A DNA stretch of 64,000 nt from Linnemannia hyalina. Its lineage: Eukaryota; Mortierellomycota; Mortierellomycetes; Mortierellales; Mortierellaceae. Of this stretch, positions 41,666-52,799 are shown piece by piece (the stretch's first letter is position 1; each line of letters starts with the position of its first letter). The stretch is taken from NCBI GenBank assembly GCA_019671135.1, contig JAHRHY010000002.1, forward strand, positions 3,239,501-3,303,500. Reading direction: 5' to 3'. The notes under the pieces were generated by a model. That model ran no database searches and was not told the origin of the DNA. It saw only the letters and a program-made list of their open reading frames with translations. Both the position numbers and the translations under genes were made by a program.

Positions 41666-44600
41666 ATGGCCGAGTTCGACATTCAACAGCTCGTCCTGGT
41701 CTCGGATGCAACCAACGATGCAGAGAACCTGGAGCACCTGGGCCCTACCATGAAGGACGTCTACCGCAACAACAAGATGAAGCCCTTTCTCGACCAGCTC
41801 GGCATGTTCATTCGCCGCAAGGAGATGGAAATCGAAAAGATGTGCAACTCCAACTACCAAGAGTTCGTCCAGTCTGTCGACCGACTGCTCAAGGTCAGAC
41901 AGGGCACCGTTGACCTAAAAGACAAGATTCATACCCTCAACACAGACGTCCAGCTGGCTGGAAAGGAGTTGACTGCCAAGGTAACCACCCTCAATTGCCT
42001 GAAGCAAAAGTGAAGACCGCCTATGTCGTACCTGAGTTCTAACTGCAAAGCATTGCTCTCTTTGTCCATATAGAAACGTGAGCTGGTAGAGTCGAAACGC
42101 ATTCAGGAGAACATCGCCACGGCGACGGAGACGTTAAAGACCTGTATTCACTTTTTGGATCTCGCCAACCGTGTCAATGTCCAGGTCGAGGCGAAGAAAT
42201 ACTACTCCGCCTTGCGCGTAAGTATAGGCGACGCGACATTGCCTGTGATCGCCAATTGAACGATTGAACAAGGACTATTCAGCTGACAGAAGTTCTTACC
42301 CTTACTCTTGTAGATTGTTGACGAGATTCAGGTTGTCCACCTTCGTAGTGTCATCCAGTTCGAGTTTGCAAGGCATATGCGTAAGTCTCCAAGGGCGTCA
42401 TCATATATGTGAAGCGGGAGTTGAGTTGCACCTCTAACTCTGGTTCTCCCTCTACATTCGATTCAATAGAGGACTGTGTGCCAATCCTGCAGCACGCTAT
42501 CAAAGATGCAGTTACGACAGAGATGAAGGAGTGGCTCTTCAGGTATGACCTTCACGTTTGAAAAAGAACCGCTATAAGTCACTGGAAGGAAGATCCACAA
42601 TTGGCTAACATTGTCACATCTAACTCTCACATAGCATCCGAACAAGTCAAAAGGCGATGGGAAAGCTTGCTATGGACAGAATGTCGGCCAGACAACAGCG
42701 GTGGCGCGATAGATCCAGCAAGGGTTTCAAACTAAAGACATCGCACAACGTCAACTCTGCCGTCGAGGCAGCTGTCAACGAGGAGAGCGAAAGTGAGTAT
42801 ACTCGCAATTGCTTTCATTCACGTCTTTATGAGAAAGATTTGGTATTAATTTGAACAACGTTTTTTTCTTTGACAATAGTCGACATCCTCGATGCAGATC
42901 AAGTCAAGATTGACTTTAAACCCTTATACCAGTGTCTTCACATCTACGATGAGCTTGGACAGCGCGCAGAGTTCAGGTCAAACTACGCCGAAGACCGACG
43001 TGCCCAGGCGAAATTGACGCTGTCATCAATGACATCGTCCTTCAACCTCAAGGACCGCAACACCGACAACTTTGAGTCATTACTTCAGGATATTGTCGGC
43101 TTCTTCATTGTCGAATACATCATTCTGCACTCTACAACCAACTTTAGAACCCAAGCTCAGGTAAAACTTCGCACGCTGTGGAGGCAACATCGTTTGTCAA
43201 GTACAATAACTTCATGCTGATAGTCTCTCATTTTTTTTTGTTCAATGTACATAGTTGGACGAGCTTTGCGATCTTGTTACAGGACTTTTGCTCCGCATGC
43301 TTTCGGAGGGCCTGGAAAAGTGCAACGACCCCGACATGTTCTTGAACGTGAAACTGTTGTTGATGATCTATATCCAAACCATGGAGGTAGGGTTTTTGAC
43401 AGGATCAAACGTTCATTATGGACTTCTTAGGATGGATCCAGTCACTGCCTTACAATTTTTTTTTTTGGGGGATTTTTTACCGATTAGTCGTACAGCTACC
43501 CTGTTAGCAAGCTGAACGATCTTCTTCTCACGCTGTTCCGCACCTACGCCGATCAATTGGAGACAAAGTTCAGTGCCAACTTCCACAAGGTAACATTTTG
43601 ACCGCGTTTGCAGGTATGAATACATTTATGAGCATGTCAATCTCGGTACTAACGACTCTCGTTTCAACAATGGAAAAAATAGCTTGTGGATGAGGATGAC
43701 TACACACCAATGTTGGTTGAAAATCAGGACGAGTACAACCTGCTGCAGATGTCCTTCCGTTTCAGAGAAGAGCGCAGCGCCGCAAGACAAGGGTACGTTG
43801 CTTGCGTTATTTCAGCCGCCTAAGCACGAATCGGAGGCAACGTTTGGCGTGGCTGACTTATGCCATTTTTTTCTTTGAAACGACCTAGTTTTCCGAGAAC
43901 TCTGCCCTTCTCAAAGGTGGTGCCATACTGTTGCGAGGACATTAAGCAGTTTGTCACACAGTTCTATCGCTTTGTTGAAGGCTTCAATCAAGAGCAGAGC
44001 GAAATGGACGAGCTCGTTAAGGAAGTAAGTCTGCCACTGCGAGCTTGCAGAAAATTCTTTTGCATGTTCAAACATGCCGTTTCATTGAAAGCAACTTTGC
44101 ACTCACGGAAGCTATTTCGCGTCGAATTTGTTCTCAATAGAGCTTGGATACCCTCCTGATCCAGCACGTTCACTCGGTGTGGTTGAAAAAGCTTGAGTCA
44201 AGGAACCTTTCTCAGATCGCGCAAATCATCATCAACTTGGAGTACTTCCAAGGCGCCTGTACTGACTTTGAGCAGATGATGACCGAGTTGAGGTAAGGGC
44301 TTGATATTTAGCGGTTGGTGTTTCTGAGGACATACGATCTATCTTGTGAGAGCACGTCTAACGGCTGATATGAATTGCAATAGGTCGACATCTGATACGA
44401 CAAAGATCTCGCTCCAGGCTACAGGATTGTTCAGAGAGACCAGACGAAGTGCAGAGAACCGTATTTCGGAACTCGTCAACTCCAAGATCGATGACATTCT
44501 TGAGTTGGCAGAATATGAGTGGTATGTCGTTCATCCTCATGAATGTCTCCTTGTTGTATCTTAACCGGAACTTATCTAACCGCGACTCACTATTATCTCA

Positions 44601-45540
44601 AACAGGCTCCCCTCCAGTGTTCAAGAAATGCACAGCATGTACCTTCAAGGTAAAAAAAGCGTTGGCCAAAGAGTTGAGATGAATTTTTGATACGGCTGTA
44701 GTCAAGTTTGTTCACTGACTGGTTTACTATATTTTTTTTTTATTTTTATTTTCTTTAAACACAGAGTTGGTCTCGTTCCTTGAAGTTGTCATGAGTGCCA
44801 CGCTACTAAACCTGCCCGAGTCGATCAAGGCCTTTGTCTATTATGATGTGCTGGAGCACTTGGCCAACATGCTGCATGTAAGTCTTGCTCTCTCAATTGG
44901 ATTGTTACAGCCTGGTAGCTCACTCTTTCGCAGGCCACTGACAGTACACTTCAATTTTTGCGGACTACTAGAGCATCTTTACGGATCCCAACGTGAAGCA
45001 TATCAACCAAAACTTCGTGGCGACGTTCAACATGGATGTCAGTTTCTTGGAGAAGTTTGTTGCCACATTTGATAATGCCAACGTCGCTATGACATTCCTC
45101 CCTCTGAGACAGGTACCATATATTACATGACTCTTTCATGTTCAATATCGAGCCACGTCCACTAGCCATGTCATTGAGTTAACATATGTTTCCAAATGCT
45201 TTCTCGCTGTAGTTGATTACCCTTCTTTTATCGGAGAACACGGAGGAGTACATGGACCCTCAGATCCGCAGCCAGCACTATGCTCAAGTCAAGCCTGAGG
45301 ATGTGACGAGGATGCTCGAAAAGTAAGAAACTACGAAGGGAGGATTGTATCATGGACTGACACGAACCCCAATTGAGTCTTTCCAATTACTGATATGTTT
45401 TTCGTTCATATCTTATTCCTTTCCTATATAGACTTATGACAGCTCCAGTAGCGGCTGCAGCGACGACGCAGGAGAAGACCAAGCGACGCAGTTGGGGCAA
45501 GGTGCTCGAGTGGGGAGGCCTCAAGTCCAGCTCTTCTTAG
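41666..45540 (+). CDS. SEC15: Exocyst complex subunit Sec15 (EXOC6-like)
   Basis: Seventeen exons splice in frame to 774 residues: 41666-41980, 42074-42217, 42314-42380, 42470-42542, 42635-42792, 42880-43160, 43255-43386, 43488-43589, 43683-43792, 43889-44024, 44141-44292, 44384-44521, 44606-44649, 44765-44877, 44972-45112, 45213-45322, 45432-45540. Seen: DVYRNNKMKPFLDQLGMFIR and REIEKMCN-type N-terminus with coiled-coil heptads, FVGFFIVEY-like middle, LPFSKVVPYCCEDIKQF, and the C-terminal FTDPNVKHINQNFVATFNMD and VSFLEKFV. Sec15 is the exocyst subunit contacted by the Rab GTPase Sec4 on secretory vesicles, so it tethers vesicles to the growth tip. The length matches known Sec15 (about 800). 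The gene is compact, with introns of 55-120 nt. Confidence 0.95.
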
Positions 45541-45794
45541 ATCCTAGAAATGAATACGACGATAGAAAAGTACAAAACGGTCACTAAAGTCACACCACCT
45601 TCTGCACCTGCTGCACCTTCACCTCTCTCTTCTCCTTTTCTTTCTCTCTCTCACACTCTCTCTCTCTCTCTCGACTCACGCTACGCCACCTGCCTGCACC
45701 TTCCCTTCTTCACCTCCAAACTCAATTCCTATATACCTTCCCTTCATCATCTCACATATAACCTACGGAAATACAAAAACCCACGCCATCATCA
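45541..45794 (+). promoter_or_regulatory. SSK2 upstream region with CT-rich leader
   Basis: Only 254 nt separate the SEC15 stop from the SSK2 ATG in the same direction. The region carries a C/T-rich block including CTCTCTCTCTCTCTC (about 45656-45672). It also holds A/T-rich sequence near 45730-45760 that could serve as core promoter. No other feature is seen. Confidence 0.4.
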
Positions 45795-48700
45795 ATGTCG
45801 CATCTCCGCGTACAGGAAGGCGAGGAGGAAGACGCGATCTCCGTCGCACGCCCCTCCAGTATCCGACGTGGAAGCGGTCGCTCCTCCGCCAGAAACTCAC
45901 TCAACATGACATGGCCCCTCAGATCAAGTCTGGATGACCACCCGACCGGCAACACCACCAGCACATCTGCACACAGGTAAGGGAGGGGGGCAACTTCGTT
46001 TTTGTATGTTGTGGATGATGGTGGTATTGATGTCAAGTTTTTTAACGCAATTTTTTTTTTTGCACATTTGGCATGTGGTCTTGGCAGCGTAAATCAGACA
46101 ATTGTACCCATCGCCACAGTTGGCGCAGGAACAGCATACCCGACAAAGTCATCACTACAGCAGCCATCACCACAGCTACCTGAAGGGCAACATCAAACCG
46201 AACCAGAGGTCGTGGTAGCACCACGGAAAAAGGTCGTCAGTTTTTTCACTGCAGAAGACGACGCTGCAGACGACGAGGTCGACGAGGATGGTTATGATGA
46301 TGGCGAGGCGAGGGCTGCCATTGATGCCGAGGTTGAGGCAGAGGCAGATTATGAGGTGGTACGCACTGCAGATAACTTTCAACTCGGATTCGATAACCTG
46401 GACCAACCAGAAGCACACTCAGATACAGAGGACGACCCTGTCGAGGAGTACTACGACAACGACGGTGTAAAGGACACCACACAGAGCGAAAGCAAGAAAG
46501 ACCAAGAGCGACTAGACCGATTCATGCAACCAACCTCGAACTCGGATGAGGGCGTTCTAGAATTGAACCGAGAGCGTATCGATTGGCAGAGTATGTTGCA
46601 GTCCGTCTTGACAGGAGAGGTCTTCAGTATCGAGAACAAGCGACTCGAGGATCCCAACTTTGAGATCCAACCCGCCATCAAGCACCAGATCTGGCTCGGG
46701 CTTCGGGCAAACCTTCACGCTCGGCCTGCTGGTGACGAAGAACGCTTTGTCGAGACGGCCAGGGCCCAGGCGGACTCCTATCTTCAGGAAGTCATGGATT
46801 TCAGAGTCGACCCCAACAGCGAAGCTTCGCCACTCGAACAGGTCCTCAAAGTCTTGCTTAAAGTCGACATGGTCGAGGGGCTCTATCCCAAGAACGCCGC
46901 AATCGGTGTGGACAAGCCACTCTATAACTCGGCCAAATTCCAGTACCGTTTGAGTGCGCTGAATGCGTACGCCAGCGTCATGAAGAAGATGAAGATCCAA
47001 ACCAAGATTCTCAGGAACTGGACAGGAAGCGATACGCTCGAAGTCACGCGCACCAAGGACTCGAGTCAGGAGGTCTCCTTTGTGGATCGCTTGCTCAAGG
47101 AGAACGGGTTGGAGAGGACCTTTAAGAAGAGCACGCTGAGCTCACTTCGCAAGGCTATGATTCAAATCAAAGCAACGATGATCGAGAACGCAGTGGCATT
47201 TGCGAGCATGGGTCTTGTGCCAACGATGAGCGAGCTTCAAAGGCTAGTTCGATTTCCGTCGACGCTGATGCAGGAATGTCTGCGACTGCGCTTGGAGTAT
47301 GCTGATCGTGTTACTGTGCCGACCTTGCCCAACGTTGATCAGATGTTGGATGATTTCAAGACTTCGCTGTTCCTCGCCTGTCAGATCAAGTACGACTATG
47401 AGGTTCTCGAGAGCGCTGAGGATGGCTGGTATCTGGAACCCTGTATCGATTCAGCGTACGAGAAAGTCTTGAAGCTGTCTCTCCAGTTCTACTTCAAGCT
47501 CTTGTCGTGGAAGGTCGAGTACTGGGGACAGTCCAGGAAGTACACGGATTCAGTGCTGGATCTGGAGTGGGAGAGTCTTAGCTCTCTTGGCCAGCAGATC
47601 GATGGAATCGGCCTGGACACAGCGGAACAACTCTGGTATGTTTGTGCATTTATTATCTGCCGTCTTTACTGCGGCAAGGTACATCCAATTGCCTTTCCTG
47701 ATCGACAGCTCGTCGCCCTTTTGATAATTGTTTATCATAGCTTCCTTACGAGCAAGTCGACAACATTCTTGTTCAAGCACTTGCTGGACCAGATGAAGGA
47801 GCGACCAGAATTACCTCAGACTGCAGGAGAAGTGACCAAGGTCTACGGCAAGGTTCTGGAGAATGTGCGATTCAGAGCCAACAGGCTGAGGCGATTTACC
47901 AGGTATGGCACTCTTTACAGCTGTCAATTAATTGACCGCTCTATTGTAGGACCAGCATAGTTTGTTTGTCACATTTGACTCACTGCGACTCTTGACTGTG
48001 TCTACTTTAGAACTTTGACTGACACGTTCGAGAATACGGCAGAGTACTTGTTGGACAAGAAGAAGGGCGACACTTTGGCAGCGTTGATGACCAGACTGGC
48101 GGAGACCAACCATGTCATGATCTACACCAACAATGTCGAGAATCAGGGCACCTACATCATTGTCGAGCACAAGGTCGCTGAGAGCGCGATGTACCTGTCA
48201 CACACCCTCCGCTCATGCTTCGAACAGGCAGGATCAGGGTACATTCTCCTCTTTACTCCGCGCGACAAGTTCTTTTGGGGCGGCCAGATCCTTCACCTTG
48301 ACAGCTTTCCAGGAATCGACGACCTCGACCTCAAGCCAGGTCGTGTCCGACTGATCTCTGAGCGCGGTAGCTTGCTCGATTCTTGTAAAAAGCGCTTCAG
48401 CAAGTTTGCAGATCCCTATGGACTGGAGATCATCACAGAGAGTCGTGCCAACGTGGCAGCATTGAACAAGGAATTGAACAAGACCAAGAAGGCGGCTTAC
48501 AAGTTGGCGGATACCATTGTCCAGTCGGTGACGGTCCTCCGCAAGATCACCATGAAGGTTCCAAACTGCCAGGATCTCGTTCAGCCCTTCTTCCGTTTCG
48601 CCTCTGATTACGGACTCACCTCGCTCAGTTCCATGGAGGGACTGCCACGATCCCAGTTTAACTTGAAGCTGCTCCGCCTTTCTATCGACTGGGTCAGCTT

Positions 48701-51145
48701 TGTCTGCGATGACTGTGACCAAACGGACCGTCAGACCTTCCGATGGGCAATGTCGGCTCTTAATTTCGCGATGAAGATGACCAAAGGCAACAACATCCTG
48801 GCCTTGAATGATTCTGAATTCTCTTGGCTGAGGAACAAAATCGCTGGCTGCATGACGTTGCTGATTTCTCACTTTGATATCCACGGGGCCCGATCGCAGA
48901 GCGAGTCCTTGAGTGATGGACGACAGAAGCAAAAACCCAAAGACCAGACACGGCTCCTCGAGGAGATTGCCAGCATCTTCAAGCTTGCTACCGCCAACGA
49001 GCCTGTTCTTTCGGACGACGCGGCAAAGAATCATCGCGCACAAATCGAGAAGCTGTGCACACTGGAGAAGGTCAGGACAGAGCGCGAGCAGGAAATCAAG
49101 GTGGTTGGCAAGGTTCTGGATGATCAAAAACCCGAGGATCGGTCGCTGGTGTTCCTGGCGGCACTCTCGGACTCTGTAGCGATTCGCTGGCAGATGCACA
49201 AGTACATTGGATCAGGAACGTTCGGTACTGTCTACCTGGGCACCAATTCGGATACAGGAGAGCTGATTGCAGTCAAGGAGATTCGGTTCCAGAACGCGTC
49301 CATGTCGCTTGTCAATTCGATCCACGACGAGATGAAGGTGATGAAGATGTTGCACCACCCCAACATTGTGCGGTACGACAACATTGAGGTCCATCGACAC
49401 AAGGTCTTCATTTTCATGGAGTTCTGTCAGGGGGGCAGTTTGGCTGATCTGTTGGAGCACGGCAGGATCGAGGACGAGAAGGTCATCAAGTTCTATACGC
49501 ACCAGATGCTGAAGGGGTTAGCATATCTTCATGGCGAGAACGTCGTTCATCGCGACGTCAAGCCTGATAGTAAGTTTATGCGCATCTTGATTTACGGCGT
49601 TGTTGAAATATGTTAAATATCGACGACGGTTTACATTAACCACTGATGTCCTTCGTATTTTTTTTTCTTGTAGACGTGTTGCTCGACCATAATGGGAACA
49701 TCAAGTTTGTGGACTTTGGAGCGGCCAAGATCCTTGCCAAGAACCAGAGGACGCGGACTCGTGGAGGCGCAGTTACAATGAGTGTCGGAGTCGGAGCCAA
49801 CTCGCTGAACGGAACACCCATGTACATGGCGCCCGAGGTGATCAAGAACGGCGAAAAGGGCCGCAAAGGAAGCATGGATATCTGGTCGCTCGGATGTTGT
49901 GTTCTGGAAATGGCTACTGGACGGCGACCCTGGGCACATCTGGACAACGAGTGGGCAGTCATGTACCACGTCGCGACTTCTCATCCTCCCCTGCCGGATC
50001 CGTCGCAGATGAGTGCCAGGGGGATCTCATTCTTGAAGAGGTGTTTTACTCGCAGTGCGCATGATCGTCCTTCGGCGGTTGAGCTGCTGCGTGATGAGTG
50101 GCTCCGGGGTGTGGATACGGACGAGAACCGGGACAGGTATGAGGGGTATGACGAGTCCGCTGCGGTTGAGCTGCTTAGCAATATCAGCGATGGGGAGACC
50201 AGTACGGTTGCGACGACGCCTGGTAGTCATTATGGCGATCATGATGAGTTCTCGGCGGCTTATTCTGCGTCCTCAAATGTCGCTTTGGTTGCTAACCGGC
50301 CAGAGGATGACTTGGGCGACGATCTGCCCAACGGGGTCGGATCTGGTTCTGGTTCTGGTCATCCCAAGTTCAAGTCACCGGATATTGTTGTCGAGCCGTC
50401 GCAAATGACTGAAGGTGTTGTTGCCAACGAGACTACAGTGGTCGTGGCCATTGATAGTGATCGGATTGAGGTGCCCAGTCGGTCTGGAGCCTTGAGTCCT
50501 GTGAGCGCCGCAGACTCGAACGTCTCGGACAATCAGTCTGAGGTCGGCTCAGAGGTGGAGCTTATGCTGAGTGCTGTTCGTGAGCGGGAGGAGACGTCTC
50601 GACAGTCCTCGCTGCAATCGTCGCCTATACCCGCGCAAGCATCATCGTACCCTTGGCATGGTGATACTACCTCTTCGATTACCAGCGGTGGCGACGACGG
50701 CGGCAGTCAACACGGCGGGTTCCATATTGTGGGGGGCAGTATCAATGGGTCGATGAGCCACCAGAGTCTGCCGTCTCTTTCCTCCGTCCTCGCGTCGGCT
50801 TCTGCGACGGCGTCCGTATCCCTCGACGCGTCACAGATTGCGGAAATTGAAGAACAGGGAGGGTTTGCTCGCCAGATGGGGTTGGACTCTTATGACTGCT
50901 TTGGATCTAACGAGAGGGAGGAGCGGTCGTTGATGTCGCCTGTGTTGTCGATGCGGATGATGGACGGTTCTGGCGAGGATGAGAATTCGAGTGCTAACGA
51001 TTGTGCCAATGCGGCGACGGCGGCCGTTCAGATGGAGGGAGGAGGAATAGGCGATGGCCCCATGTTCGTTATGATGACTCGTCAGGACTCGGATGGGTCG
51101 TCGTCCGTAGCCGACTCTCTCCAGGACGTATCTCTCTTCCCCTAA
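45795..51145 (+). CDS. SSK2: MAP kinase kinase kinase of the osmostress (HOG) pathway, Ssk2/Ssk22 type
   Basis: Exons 45795-45976, 46088-47635, 47741-47902, 48011-49569 and 49674-51145 give 1,640 residues, close to yeast Ssk2 (1,579). The N-terminal regulatory half carries the family's IDWQSMLQSVLTGEV, QIWLGLRANLH, NWTGSDTLEVT and FVDRLLKEN motifs. Next come the segment AEQLCFLTSK, the region YGKVLENVRFRANRLRRFTR, and the kinase domain: glycine loop IGSGTFGTVYLG (about 1030), HRDVKPDN (about 1145), DFG (about 1163) and GTPMYMAPEV. The ~350-residue Ser/Asp-rich C-terminal tail is longer than in yeast. Known role: phosphorylates Pbs2-type MAPKK in the high-osmolarity response, activated by Ssk1. 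Intron 47636-47740 is 105 nt, stop-free and in frame; excising it restores AEQLC, the form I remember from Aspergillus SskB. Confidence 0.94.
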
Positions 51146-51198
51146 ACCCCATTTTTCTTCATTGTTGTCATTATTAAAAAATCCCAAGTTGTATTATT

Positions 51199-51231
<33 letters not shown>

Positions 51232-52799
51232 ATCGACGCGCAGCTCGGGGTTGTCATCCTTGTTGGGATGATCAACACAGAAAATGCTGTGCTGTGTTGT
51301 GAGCATGAAAAAATACGGCAGCACTGATCTGTGCGGACTCCAATTCGCGTCGAGGAGAGCCAAAACGTAAACAGAAGGCAAAGACAAAGAGATAAAGAGA
51401 GAAACGACTGGAGTGCAGTCCAAGACCCTTTTGTCCAATGCCAGAGGATATTGGTATTCATCAGAACTATACTTTGAAGGTATGGTTCCTTTTGTGTTTT
51501 TTTTTTTTTTTTTTTTTAGCAGAAAAGGTGAAGCACAAAAGAATTGATATCATAAGGAGGAAGAGGTGCACAAAGGCGAAAATTGGAGACAAGTCGGCGA
51601 GGGCGTCCGGCCCAAGAAGCGAAAAGTCGATAAAAGGACTCACTTGCTCAGGAAACGACTGTGAGGGGGGTAGGAGGTGAGGTGGACAATTTGATTATTT
51701 GCTGTGGAGGGTTCATGTCTAGGAATATGAACTCATCCGCCAAGGGGTTTGATTCCTTAGGAGGAACAATGGTGTTGGTGCCGGTTGTGAGGGACGACAA
51801 AGTCGGTGTCGAGGGGATATTCAGTTGAAGACGGATTACGAGACATCTAGAGGGTATTTTGATGGGCAAATGGTATGGGCATCTAAGAGTGAGTGAGTAT
51901 GAGATTCTGTGAAGAGGAAGAGGCCGTAAAGGTGAAATGAAGCTAAAAAGGTGAAAAAAATGGATATGAGTAGCCATGTTTTACCTTTTGCCACCAATGC
52001 TTTCCTTGAGAAAAGAAAAACGTGAGGTCCGAACGCGCGCACGAGTAATTGTTTTTCCCTATGGCGATGACATTTACTTCTTTTGATGATGGCGACTGAT
52101 CCACCATCCCACTTTCCGGCGTATCTACAGTTTTTGGTGGTGTGGTTAGAAGTTGGGGGGAGGGGGGAAGGTGAAGGTTCCTTTTAAACGTTTTTTTTTT
52201 TTTTTTTCGGTCCCGTAAGCCGCGCCTCCCAGGTCTTCCCGTCCGTTCCTGCATGGAAGAGAGGATAAGAGGACAGCATGAATTAGATGCAAGAGAAAAA
52301 AAAAGGAAGAGGCCCCTGAATGTTGGTGGGGGTATTGTGGGGAGCAGTGACCATACTTTTTTTTTTTTTTTTTTCTAGGGGTCGCACCTGAAAATCATGG
52401 AAACGGGGTAATCTCTTTGTTTTATTTTTCTTTTCTGTTTGTTTTTTGTTCATAGATGGTTAAGATGTGAAGAACTCTGCTAGTGTGAAAGGGAAATGGG
52501 AGTCGGCGCCCATGTTTGTTTGTTTGTTTTCGAAAGAGGGGAAGTGAAGGGAAGGGAAGGAAAAGGAACAGAAGGGAGGGGAGGGGCATGATGAGGGTAG
52601 ATGGTGAAGGGAAATGAAAAAATAAATGCAAATGCGGGGCAATGGAATGGGGGACATACATAATAAGTGGTATCAACAGCATTAGGGTAAAATTGAGTGA
52701 AGTAGGGATAATGGCCTAAAAAACAAGAGCGAAATACGGATATGGCAGAAGGGAAGAGGAAATGGAAGGAAGGTCGGGGGGAGGGTGGCAAACAGATGT
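51146..52799. other. Intergenic region after SSK2
   Basis: No gene is seen in 1.65 kb, which carries the 3' flanks of SSK2 and of the convergent RhoGEF gene. Long T-runs lie at 51201-51230 (T30), 51499-51517, 52192-52208 and 52358-52374. Several A/G-rich segments occur, such as GGGAAGGGAAGGAAAAGG near 52548-52565. No open frame has family features. Confidence 0.4.
51201..51230. repeat. T30 homopolymer downstream of SSK2
   Basis: Thirty uninterrupted T lie 55 nt after the SSK2 stop codon. The length is likely uncertain in the assembly. Confidence 0.85.

Noticed and set aside
48234..49199. 321-codon minus-strand open frame opposite SSK2
   Set aside because: The plus strand holds conserved MAPKKK sequence here; no start context or family features in the opposite frame.
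51201..51230. T30 run considered as the poly(A) tail of a retroposed gene copy
   Set aside because: No target-site duplication or reverse-oriented coding remnant was visible next to it.
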